A DNA stretch of 64,000 bases, taken from assembly GCF_000327505.1 (NCBI RefSeq), contig NC_019942.1, forward strand, positions 806,001 through 870,000, in the 5' to 3' direction. The position numbers and the translations under genes were made by a program. Source of the stretch: Aciduliprofundum sp. MAR08-339. Its GTDB lineage: Archaea; Thermoplasmatota; Thermoplasmata; Thermoplasmatales; Aciduliprofundaceae. Numbering within the stretch: the first letter of the stretch is position 1; the number at the start of each line of letters is the position of its first letter. Below the pieces are notes generated by a model. It did no database searches, was not told the origin of the DNA, and saw only the letters and a list, made by a program, of their open reading frames with translations. Below are positions 8,699 through 15,598 of this stretch, one piece after another.

Positions 8699-10660
8699 TT
8701 ATTCAGTTTTTGTGGATATATTATTTGTATTATGAGGAATATGTGAATCTATGTAGGCCCAATCAACCACATACACTTCAACCCAGTCCGTGTTGTCTGC
8801 TGTAGCGTTTCTGAATATAAGTTTGAATGGTTCGTGGTGGAATTTCTCGTATCCTGCACGGCCCATGAATACTGGAGGTTGCAGAGGATTTTGAGAGTTG
8901 TTGTATCCAAATACGCCATTTTCGTACATCTCCTTGGTTATCACAACGTAGCCTATTTTTGGATAAGTGCCGTTCAATCCTTCCAGTTCATCAAGACAGT
9001 CGGTCCATTTGGTGGCATTCCATATCTTGTAATCGTACTCAAAGCTGGAAGGGAATCCGTATGCTTCCAGTATGGTGCCAAGCATATGGTTTGTCGCAAC
9101 AGTGTAGTTTCTGTTTCCATTTTCAACTAGCCAGTTAATCCCACTCATGACAACTGAGGATACCCCTTCAGAGGTGGAGCGTTCTACCTTGTTTATGAAT
9201 GAAAAAGCGGTTATTCCACTCATAACCAAAATAAAGGATAAAATGAACACGAATATTATCTGAAATACCCTGCCCATTGGCACCCTCTCCTCGTAAGTTA
9301 TTGGCTCACTCACTGATTTTACTATTCCTGCAGGCATGGGAGTTGCAAGTTCAAGGGTATTCTCTCCAAACAGGCGGTGTGGTGTGTAAAACTGATTTTC
9401 CACAGATAGTTTTACTCTTCTCCTTACAGAAACCTTCTTGAACACTTTACTCTGAAGAATTGTCACGATCCCTATTGCTCCGACAATTGAAAGGGGTTCC
9501 ATGAGATACTCTATGTGCCTCCAAGGCTCCAGAGAGGACCAGGTGATCAGTCCGAAGAGCAGTGAGGATACTATGGAAATCATCCATCCACCCACTATAT
9601 GAAAAAGTTTTGGATATCTGTGCAGTCTTGTAAATCCGACACCTATAAATCCTATGGTTAGCATGAAGGGTATGGAGTAAAAAATGGCCACCATCGGGAT
9701 CCAGTAGCCCCTAAGTCCAATCAGGGCGAGTGCCAGAAATATTGAGAATGATACGGTTAGGGAAATTGAGAACACCTTCAATATTTTCAGTGAATCCAGG
9801 CTATTTAGGATATTGCCTCTGTATTCGGCGTGGAATTTCGTAGAAATGAAGTACAATGCAATTATAATTGCGATACCAAGAGATGCAGTACCGTACCATG
9901 GAATTAGGTAATGGAAAGGAGAGGTCATGAAATATTTCATTCCCGGAACACGGAGAATCCAGTAGGCAATTGTTGTTATCGTGAAAAACACTATGAAGAG
10001 GAATGATTTTTTAACATCTCTTTTTTGAATGAATCCGTACATTCCCCCTAATGATGTTATGCCCGTGATGGATATTATGTATATGTAATTGGTTAGGTGA
10101 TGGGACAGAAGCAGGGCTATTGAAAATGGTACCAAGTACAATATGTATTTATCCTCCTTGAGCCATTTTATGAAAAAATATAGGGAGAAGAGCATGAAGA
10201 AATGACCCACTGTGAGTAAATAGGGCATTGAGGTCTGGTACACATGTATCGGGTTGATTGCAAGCAATGCTGCAGATATTATACCTATCTTCCTGCTTCC
10301 TGTGAGTTCATATGCTATTAGGTACAGGGGAACCACACAGAGTCCTCCGATCACCGGCGGTACTTTAAGAAGGAGTTCCTGAGGAGGAAGACCTGTGAAA
10401 AGGTGAACCAGAAGTATTATGGAGTAGAGCATGGGAAATGACCCATATCCTGAAGAACCCCAGACTGCAGGATACTCGTAGAATGGATTCTTCTTTATTA
10501 GAAACTCAATTGTTATTGAGTAATAAATTCCAAAATCGGTACCCCATGCCGAATATATCCAGGCGGGAATTGAGCGAATTATTATGGCAAATGCGGTGAT
10601 AAGCGCAAGATAAAACTTCCACCCACCCAGATACTTTTTTATATTCATCTCTCCCACCAT
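8699..10660 (-). CDS. GT-C fold membrane glycosyltransferase-like protein
   Basis: The 653-residue protein has about a dozen membrane helices and a soluble C-terminal domain of about 170 residues. Near the N-terminus, in what should be the first extracytoplasmic loop, lies GTDFGIYY, matching the acidic motif placed there in GT39/PMT and related GT-C enzymes. The STT3/AglB signature WWDYG is not seen, so it is more likely a dolichol-sugar-dependent glycosyltransferase than the oligosaccharyltransferase. The ATG at 10660 lies close to a TATA-like element; an in-frame ATG at 10648 has a purine-rich GGTGGGAGAG before it and is an equally good start. Its position beside a sequon-rich S-layer gene suggests a part in surface glycosylation (inference). 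Confidence 0.7.
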   Translation of the reverse strand: MVGEMNIKKYLGGWKFYLALITAFAIIIRSIPAWIYSAWGTDFGIYYSITIEFLIKKNPFYEYPAVWGSSGYGSFPMLYSIILLVHLFTGLPPQELLLKVPPVIGGLCVVPLYLIAYELTGSRKIGIISAALLAINPIHVYQTSMPYLLTVGHFFMLFSLYFFIKWLKEDKYILYLVPFSIALLLSHHLTNYIYIISITGITSLGGMYGFIQKRDVKKSFLFIVFFTITTIAYWILRVPGMKYFMTSPFHYLIPWYGTASLGIAIIIALYFISTKFHAEYRGNILNSLDSLKILKVFSISLTVSFSIFLALALIGLRGYWIPMVAIFYSIPFMLTIGFIGVGFTRLHRYPKLFHIVGGWMISIVSSLLFGLITWSSLEPWRHIEYLMEPLSIVGAIGIVTILQSKVFKKVSVRRRVKLSVENQFYTPHRLFGENTLELATPMPAGIVKSVSEPITYEERVPMGRVFQIIFVFILSFILVMSGITAFSFINKVERSTSEGVSSVVMSGINWLVENGNRNYTVATNHMLGTILEAYGFPSSFEYDYKIWNATKWTDCLDELEGLNGTYPKIGYVVITKEMYENGVFGYNNSQNPLQPPVFMGRAGYEKFHHEPFKLIFRNATADNTDWVEVYVVDWAYIDSHIPHNTNNISTKTE

Positions 10661-10695
10661 TGCACTGGCATTATTTAAATATTTTTAAAATTGGA

Positions 10696-10836
10696 TCACC
10701 TTTTATTTTGTTCCTCTTCAAATTCTCTTAGCTCTCTAATGAATTTTTTGATTCGTATTCTCATAATCTCGGCAAGGTACTCTTCTTCCAGATAAAGCGA
10801 GATGAATTTCACCTTGCTTTTTATTATCCTGCTCAT
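10696..10836 (-). CDS. Small charged protein, 46 residues
   Basis: An uninterrupted frame of 46 codons starts at ATG 10836 and ends with TGA at 10696-10698. The product is rich in Lys, Arg and Glu with an amphipathic helical pattern (SLYLEEEYLAEIMRIRIKKF). A TATA-like GCTTAAATA on the minus strand ends about 20 bases before the ATG, consistent with a leaderless mRNA. Codon choice matches neighbouring genes. It fills an otherwise empty gap between divergent genes. No family is recognised, and short length keeps confidence modest. Confidence 0.45.
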   Translation of the reverse strand: MSRIIKSKVKFISLYLEEEYLAEIMRIRIKKFIRELREFEEEQNKR

Positions 10837-10919
10837 CGTATTTTTTATAATTTCCACCTATTTAAGCTTTGTCCGGATAATTACAAAGTTTTAAATGTGA
10901 TGATTTAATTGAGTTTACC

Positions 10920-11498
10920 GTGAATTCGGTAAAAATTGCTGTGCTTCTTGTATTTGTGTTGGGGATGACACTTGTGGTGCTGGGCGGCGTGTTTAATCCC
11001 TATACAGAGGTGGTAAATCTTCCGGAGGGAGGATTCAGGGGTATAGGATTTAGAATGTACGGAGGGGAGGTGGTGAGCTACAACCTCACATCATTTCATA
11101 CATTCACCGTATACATAATGAGTAAATCCGAGTTTTACAAACTGCTTAACAATGGCACGTTTAACGGAAGTTATTACACTCAAACTGGGAGGGCTATGGA
11201 ATTGAGTTTTTCTGTTCCCAAGACTGGAATATACTATATCGTAATAGCGAATTTCAATTCAAAAACTGCCATAGAAGTTGACCTAACGTTCAAGAAGACC
11301 CTGAACTGGCCTCTGGCTATTGCGGGCAGCTTAATTGTGATACTTTCTACGATTTCTCTTTTATTTGTGATTCATTTGGATACCAAGAAACCACCAAGGG
11401 ATTCACAATGTCCAAACTGTAAGCGTGAGGTAAGCTCCCGATGGAGATTCTGCCCCTACTGCAGATACGAACTTGGGGGAGAGAAGGATGAAAATTAA
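10920..11498 (+). CDS. Membrane protein with external domain and cytoplasmic zinc ribbon
   Basis: The 192-residue protein has an N-terminal hydrophobic helix, an extracytoplasmic domain with sequons (NLTSF, NGTF), a second membrane helix (NWPLAIAGSLIVILSTISLL) and a C-terminal zinc ribbon (CPNCKREV, CPYCRYEL). The GTG start fits a leaderless transcript, since TTTTAAAT (10889-10896) lies about 27 bases upstream. The next gene starts inside its last codons, so the two are co-translated. The partner has the same membrane-plus-zinc-ribbon C-terminus, suggesting that they work together. The function is unknown. Confidence 0.7.
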   Translation: MNSVKIAVLLVFVLGMTLVVLGGVFNPYTEVVNLPEGGFRGIGFRMYGGEVVSYNLTSFHTFTVYIMSKSEFYKLLNNGTFNGSYYTQTGRAMELSFSVPKTGIYYIVIANFNSKTAIEVDLTFKKTLNWPLAIAGSLIVILSTISLLFVIHLDTKKPPRDSQCPNCKREVSSRWRFCPYCRYELGGEKDEN

Positions 11499-12528
11499 GG
11501 CTGTATTACTCATCCTGCTTACCTTGCTCACCTCACTCACACCCATGATACACGCCGAGGGTTCAAATGTTCTTGGCTACCAGTGGGATTTCTATGGACA
11601 GCATTTTTCTCTTAGCATATTCATAAACGGTACTTCAAAGCCGGAGATAACCCACGAGGGCAATGTATGGAGTATTAGTATGTCCATCCCCTACTCCGAT
11701 TACTCTTTTTATCACAGATATCCTGCTGGATACAGGATTGGAGATAATTATACTTACCTTGCCTATTTCCTCACACCAAATGATACCTATATGAAAGAAC
11801 TGGCCAGCATGCTGGATTCCATAGCAAGGGAAAACGGATGGAACAGGTTAACAGAGGCAAATTTCATACTCTCCTTTGTGCAGAATGTTCCATATGTAAG
11901 TGATTTCAAGTCTACAGGATTTCTTGATTACTACAAGTTTCCCATTGAAACTCTTCTGGAAAGAGGTGGTGATTGTGAGGATAAGTCCCTGCTTCTGGCC
12001 ACGATAATGTACATTCTTGACTACGATGTTGTGCTATTTGTTATGAAGGTTATATATGGGGGTGTTTATGGGCATGTGGCAGTTGGTCTCAATGTACGCG
12101 ATCCATCAGGACCATTTAGGGTGTACCTGAGAGATTATTTTGTTTACAAAGAAACGAGGTACTACTATATGGAGTCCACAGGGTCAAACACCATGCTGCT
12201 GGATGGAGGTTCCATAAAATACGTTCATTACTGGACTGGCATATCGCCTGCAGAGGCGGGCGCTAAAATTGAAAATTTGACAGTCGTTCCTCTAAACACC
12301 AGGCATTATGATGGTTATTTTCCAAAGTATGGGTACGTGAAGGAGGTAAGAGAGCACTCTGGATTTGGATGGTATTTCTTATACGCTTCACTTCTCGCAC
12401 TTTCGTTTTTAACTCTCTTTGCATATGCCCTCAGGAAAGAGAAAAAAAGGTGTCCTGTTTGTAATTACGAACTTGAACCCGATTTTGAGTACTGTCCAAA
12501 CTGTGGTTACTGGCTGAGAAAACCCTAA
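11488..12528 (+). CDS. Exported transglutaminase-like protein with TM helix and zinc ribbon
   Basis: The ATG at 11488 is chosen because GGGGGAGAGAAGG precedes it and the signal peptide (MKIKAVLLILLTLLTSLTP) begins there; it overlaps the previous gene by 11 bases. The 346-residue protein carries a transglutaminase-like (papain-fold) domain at about residues 110-215. The expected nucleophile is in GGDCEDKSLL and the expected histidine in YGHVAVGLN. A membrane helix follows (YFLYASLLALSFLTLFAYAL), then a cytoplasmic zinc ribbon (CPVCNYEL, CPNCGYWL). Such domains act as peptidases or cross-linking enzymes on the cell surface. The gene stops one base before the convergent tRNA. Confidence 0.75.
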   Translation: MKIKAVLLILLTLLTSLTPMIHAEGSNVLGYQWDFYGQHFSLSIFINGTSKPEITHEGNVWSISMSIPYSDYSFYHRYPAGYRIGDNYTYLAYFLTPNDTYMKELASMLDSIARENGWNRLTEANFILSFVQNVPYVSDFKSTGFLDYYKFPIETLLERGGDCEDKSLLLATIMYILDYDVVLFVMKVIYGGVYGHVAVGLNVRDPSGPFRVYLRDYFVYKETRYYYMESTGSNTMLLDGGSIKYVHYWTGISPAEAGAKIENLTVVPLNTRHYDGYFPKYGYVKEVREHSGFGWYFLYASLLALSFLTLFAYALRKEKKRCPVCNYELEPDFEYCPNCGYWLRKP

Positions 12529-12529
12529 A

Positions 12530-12614
12530 TGCGGGGGGAGGGATTCGAACCCTCGAACCCCTACGGGACGGGACCCTAAATCCCGCACCTTTGACCTGGC
12601 TCGGTAACCCCCGC
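12530..12614 (-). tRNA. tRNA-Leu (anticodon TAG)
   Basis: On the minus strand the sequence folds as a class II tRNA. The acceptor GCGGGGG pairs with CCCCCGC and the discriminator is A. The anticodon stem CGGGA/TCCCG encloses the loop TTTAGGG, giving anticodon TAG. There is a long variable arm, and the T arm is GAGGG-TTCGAAT-CCCTC. CCA is not encoded. A TATA-like ATTAAATTATT about 25 bases upstream (near 12636-12648) is a likely promoter. The 3' end is one base from the convergent upstream gene. Confidence 0.95.
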
Positions 12615-12700
12615 TTCCTAGGTATATCTCCCAAAATAATTTAATTCTTTTCTTTCTATGCCTTCATCAATAAAACAAAGGGAATGTGGAATTTTTAAAT

Positions 12701-12740
12701 TTTTCCAAAATTGGAAAAGGTTTTGGAAGATTTTCCAAAA
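12701..12740. repeat. Nested TTTTCCAA palindromes
   Basis: TTTTCCAA (12701-12708) and TTGGAAAA (12711-12718) form a perfect 8-bp dyad with a 2-bp centre. TTTTGGAA (12721-12728) pairs with TTCCAAAA (12733-12740) as a second dyad. TTTTCCAAAA occurs a third time at 12867-12876. The motifs look like binding sites for a dimeric protein. Confidence 0.7.
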
Positions 12741-12922
12741 ATGCCTTATTTTTTCTGTATTTTAATTGTTTTTATTCGGGAAATAGCTAAGATATGATCC
12801 TGCTGCAAAGTTAAAAAATATTATGTATTTAACTTATTTTTCAACGCATTATTTTTATTTCCAGTTTTTTCCAAAACATGGGTAAAACTCAGAGAAGCAT
12901 GGAATTTTATCGTGGCTGGATA

Positions 12923-13120
12923 ATATATAAAAATTCCCTCAAAAATCATTGGGTTGAGAGCGGTTGGAAGTAGTGTTTTACAGGGGTTGGAAATGGTTGA
13001 GAAAGGTTGAGAAAAAGTTGAGAAGAGTTGAGAAAAGTTGAGAAATTGGTTGGAACCGGTATTTTACAGAGGTTGAGAGCGGTTGAGAAAAGTTGAGAAA
13101 AAGTTGGAGTTCCAACCACA
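12923..13120 (+). ncRNA. Possible non-coding transcript across the phased array
   Basis: A TATA box (about 12923-12931) lies 26 bases before GGG at 12951-12953, the first base of the array, as if transcription begins there. The predicted RNA would be purine-rich. It contains a 9-bp inverted repeat GGTTGGAAC (13048-13056) and GTTCCAACC (13109-13117) that could close a stem near its 3' part. There is no homology to a known RNA class that I can recognise, and the TATA box could instead be part of a protein-DNA element. Confidence 0.25.
12953..13108. repeat. Helically phased array of 13 GTTGRG motifs
   Basis: GTTGAG or GTTGGA units begin at 12953, 12963, 12986, 12996, 13006, 13017, 13027, 13037, 13049, 13072, 13082, 13092 and 13103. 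Successive steps are 10, 23, 10, 10, 11, 10, 10, 12, 23, 10, 10 and 11 bp, so nearly all fall on one face of the helix. The two 23-bp gaps both contain TTTTACAG (12976-12983 and 13062-13069), dividing the array into blocks of 2, 7 and 4 units. GTTGG variants occur mainly at block edges. The frame is broken by stops in all translations, so this is not a coding repeat. Confidence 0.9.
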
Positions 13121-13170
13121 TATTATACCCCTATATGTTCCATGATTTCCACCCATGGAAAAACACGTGC

Positions 13171-13224
13171 ATTCTCATGTATAATACATGAGAATATACA
13201 TGAGAAAAACCCAATTTTCTCATG
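13171..13224. repeat. Two adjacent CATGAGAA palindromes
   Basis: ATTCTCATGTA (13171-13181) and TACATGAGAAT (13185-13195) are perfect 11-bp arms around three bases. Directly after, CATGAGAAAA (13199-13208) and TTTTCTCATG (13215-13224) are perfect 10-bp arms around a 6-base loop. The same octamer therefore occurs four times within 54 bp. Use as a regulator-binding site or as hairpins is possible. Confidence 0.8.
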
Positions 13225-13305
13225 GTGACATCGCCCAAGAAGTTGCGTGAAAAATTTCCGAGATATTTTTAATTCTCTCAACTTTTTTCATAACTTTCTC
13301 AACTT

Positions 13306-13770
13306 TCATCTTCTCTTTCCCGATTTTCTTACTCTATTCAACTCTCCTCCGCATACAGGGCATGAGGAGTAGTATTTTGAATAGTACCTTCCGCAGGATG
13401 TGCATCTCCACTTCCACCTGCGAATCTCTTTTATCTCATCCTGATGAATGCCCATAAATTCCAGGTTCAAATGAGAGGCAACATTCTGCATTGCGTAATC
13501 ATCCGTAATCAGGGTTGCGTTAAGTTGCAGAGCAAGTGCTATGAGTTCAATGTCCACATTGCTCAAGGAATGAAAATCTCCTGTTTCCTTGGCGGCCTTG
13601 ACCGCTAGTTTTGTGTTGTACCTTGAGGGTGAAACAACCTTTATTATGGGAAAATACACACCCTTGCTCTTGACTTCACTTTCAACACCTGGCGTGGTGT
13701 AGATCTCAACATCTCCAGGCGGAATGAATCCTTCGATCAGGGCGGAGGAGTCAATCACATATCTCTTCAC
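13306..13770 (-). CDS. nob1: Nob1 endonuclease (PIN domain plus zinc ribbon)
   Basis: This 154-residue protein matches archaeal Nob1, which makes the final cut at the 3' end of 16S rRNA during small-subunit maturation. A PIN domain occupies about residues 1-115, with acidic residues of the active site in YVIDSSALIEG, NVDIELIAL and LITDDYAM. A C-terminal zinc ribbon (CTSCGRYY, CPVCGGEL) and a basic tail (RKSGKRR) follow. The start at 13770 gives the family-typical first strand. It diverges from the dehydratase genes and converges on the repeat region. Confidence 0.9.
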   Translation of the reverse strand: MKRYVIDSSALIEGFIPPGDVEIYTTPGVESEVKSKGVYFPIIKVVSPSRYNTKLAVKAAKETGDFHSLSNVDIELIALALQLNATLITDDYAMQNVASHLNLEFMGIHQDEIKEIRRWKWRCTSCGRYYSKYYSSCPVCGGELNRVRKSGKRR

Positions 13771-13854
13771 ACCCCTTTCAATGAGCCATGGGATTTAAGT
13801 TTTGTGAAATTTAAAATACATCATCTCCATATTGAATACGGTGATAGAATGGGG

Positions 13855-15105
13855 ATGACACTCACCGAGAAGATTCTGGCAAAAAAGGCGGGAAAGAGAG
13901 AGGTCCGAGCAGGAGAGATTGTAACTGTGGAACCCACATGGGTCATGAGCCATGACAACTCCGCTGCAATTTTGCTTAAATTCAAGAAGACAGGTGTTGA
14001 TAAAGTATGGGATCCGAGAAAAATCGTTATAATCCTTGACCACACAGTTCCTGCGCCAACCGCCGATTACGCGAACAACCACAAAAGCATACGGGGATTT
14101 GTGAAGGAGCAGGGCATTGAGAACTTCTGGGATATAAACACCGGAATCTGTCATCAGGTCATGGCAGAGAAGGGCTACGATCTCCCGGGAAGTGTCATAG
14201 TGGGTGCGGATTCACACACCACCACGCCCGGAGCATTCGGCGCCTTCGCCGCAGGCATCGGGAGAAGTGAGGTCGCTGCAATATGGGCAACGGGCAAAAT
14301 ATGGCTCCGCGTTCCAGAATCTTATGAAATCATCGTTAATGGAGAGATGCCAAAGGGCGTGTTTGCGAAGGATCTGGCTCTGCACATAATTGGAGATGTA
14401 ACTGCAAGCGGAGCAGTTTACAAAGCAGTGGAATTCAAGGGCGAAACGATAAGAAATATGAGCATTGCATCGCGCATGGTTCTCACAAATATGAGCGCTG
14501 AGATGGGTGCAAAGAACGGAATAATAGAAGCAGATGAAAAAACTGAGAGGTATCTGCAGGGAAGAGCGAGGGGAGATTACGAGATAATGCATCCGGATGA
14601 GGATGCGGAATATGAAAGGAGATACGAGTACGACGCCTCCGATTTAGTTCCAAAAATCGCGTTTCCCCACACAGTGGATAATGTTCGTGACATAGATAAG
14701 GCGGAGGATATAGAGATAAATCAGGTATTTCTGGGCACCTGCACAAATGGCCGAGTGGAGGACTTGGAGATTGCGGCTAAGATTCTCAAGGGAAAGAGGG
14801 TCAATCCAAATGTGAGAATGCTCGTATTTCCCGCATCATGGGAGGTGTGGAAAGAGGCGGATGAGCGTGGAATTCTGAGGATTCTGGCCGATGCAGGCGC
14901 TGTGGTTATGAATCCCGGTTGCGGTCCGTGCCTCGGTGCGCATGCTGGCGTTCTTGCCGATGGAGAGAAATGCCTCAGCACAGCCAACAGGAATTTCAAG
15001 GGCAGAATGGGCAATCCAAATGCGGAGATTTATCTCGGCTCTCCTGCCACTGCCGCAGCAACGGCTCTTAAAGGCCGAATCACAGACCCAAGGGAGGTGT
15101 TGTGA
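13855..15105 (+). CDS. leuC: Isopropylmalate/homoaconitate-type dehydratase, large subunit
   Basis: The family start MTLTEKILAKKAG at 13855, with GGTGAT (13840-13845) nine bases upstream, is preferred over upstream in-frame codons. The 416-residue protein has the [4Fe-4S] cysteines of the aconitase superfamily (FLGTCTNG and NPGCGPCLGAH) and the substrate-binding STANRNFKGRMG segment. The small subunit follows directly. LeuC/HacA-type enzymes isomerise 2-isopropylmalate, homocitrate or related acids by dehydration-hydration. No leuA, leuB or lysine-pathway gene is nearby, so the substrate cannot be assigned from context; leucine synthesis is the default guess. Confidence 0.85.
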   Translation: MTLTEKILAKKAGKREVRAGEIVTVEPTWVMSHDNSAAILLKFKKTGVDKVWDPRKIVIILDHTVPAPTADYANNHKSIRGFVKEQGIENFWDINTGICHQVMAEKGYDLPGSVIVGADSHTTTPGAFGAFAAGIGRSEVAAIWATGKIWLRVPESYEIIVNGEMPKGVFAKDLALHIIGDVTASGAVYKAVEFKGETIRNMSIASRMVLTNMSAEMGAKNGIIEADEKTERYLQGRARGDYEIMHPDEDAEYERRYEYDASDLVPKIAFPHTVDNVRDIDKAEDIEINQVFLGTCTNGRVEDLEIAAKILKGKRVNPNVRMLVFPASWEVWKEADERGILRILADAGAVVMNPGCGPCLGAHAGVLADGEKCLSTANRNFKGRMGNPNAEIYLGSPATAAATALKGRITDPREVL

Positions 15106-15594
15106 ATGGGAAGAGTGTGGAAATATGGAGATGATGTGAACACCGATGTGATATTCCCCGGCAAGTACACTTACAAGATAATGAGCGACGAGGAGATGGC
15201 CTCGCACGCGCTGGAGGATCTGGACCCCGATTTTGCCGAGAATGTTAAGCCTGGAGACGTTATCGTCGCGGGCAAGAACTGGGGATACGGATCCTCCAGA
15301 GAGCAGGCGGTGAAGTGCCTGAAAGCGGCAGGAATAAAGGCGATAATCGCCGAAAGTTTCGCAAGGATATACTACAGAAACTGCATCAATCTGGGGCTTC
15401 CGGCGATAACACTAAAAAAAGAGGACATTGAAAGATTCGATGCCGGCGATGAGGTTGAGTTGGACATAGAGAGGGGAATTATTGAGAACAAGACAAAGGA
15501 CTTTGTAATTCATTTCCCACCCTTTGAAGGATACGTCATGGACATAATCCGTGCAGGAGGCATAATTGAGTACATAAGAAAACAGGGAAAATGA
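15106..15594 (+). CDS. leuD: Isopropylmalate/homoaconitate-type dehydratase, small subunit
   Basis: This 162-residue swivelling-domain subunit pairs with the preceding gene; its ATG directly follows that gene's stop and has GGGAGGTG upstream. It shows the family's GKNWGYGSSREQAV and ESFARIYYRNCINLGLP motifs. The substrate-specificity loop early in the chain reads KYTYKIMSDEEMAS. It does not clearly match the YLRT type described for homoaconitase or the YLV type described for isopropylmalate isomerase, so specificity stays open. Confidence 0.85.
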   Translation: MGRVWKYGDDVNTDVIFPGKYTYKIMSDEEMASHALEDLDPDFAENVKPGDVIVAGKNWGYGSSREQAVKCLKAAGIKAIIAESFARIYYRNCINLGLPAITLKKEDIERFDAGDEVELDIERGIIENKTKDFVIHFPPFEGYVMDIIRAGGIIEYIRKQGK

Positions 15595-15598
15595 AACC

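Larger units (their letters stand above)
12615..13305. other. 691-bp gene-free region rich in palindromes and phased repeats
   Basis: No plausible protein gene is found on either strand. Its left part holds the TTTTCCAA palindromes. The centre holds an inverted-repeat-flanked TATA box (GGAATTTT 12901-12908, AAAATTCC 12930-12937, TATA about 12923-12931) followed at once by the GTTGRG array. The right part holds two CATGAGAA palindromes and two inverted copies of the array motif (TCTCAAC at 13276-13282 and 13297-13303, 21 bp apart). The density of dyad symmetry and AT-rich tracts resembles a replication origin or a nucleoprotein-assembly site, but no initiator gene is nearby. Confidence 0.6.

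Noticed and set aside
8699-10660. Oligosaccharyltransferase AglB/STT3
   Set aside because: No WWDYG motif is found; the acidic loop motif fits other GT-C enzymes.
12530-12614. tRNA-Leu as an integration site of a mobile element
   Set aside because: No integrase gene and no repeated copy of the tRNA 3' end were noticed in the window.
12953-13108. The GTTGRG array as a CRISPR array
   Set aside because: Units are 6-10 bp with about 10-bp steps and no unique spacers of 30-40 bp; no cas gene is present.
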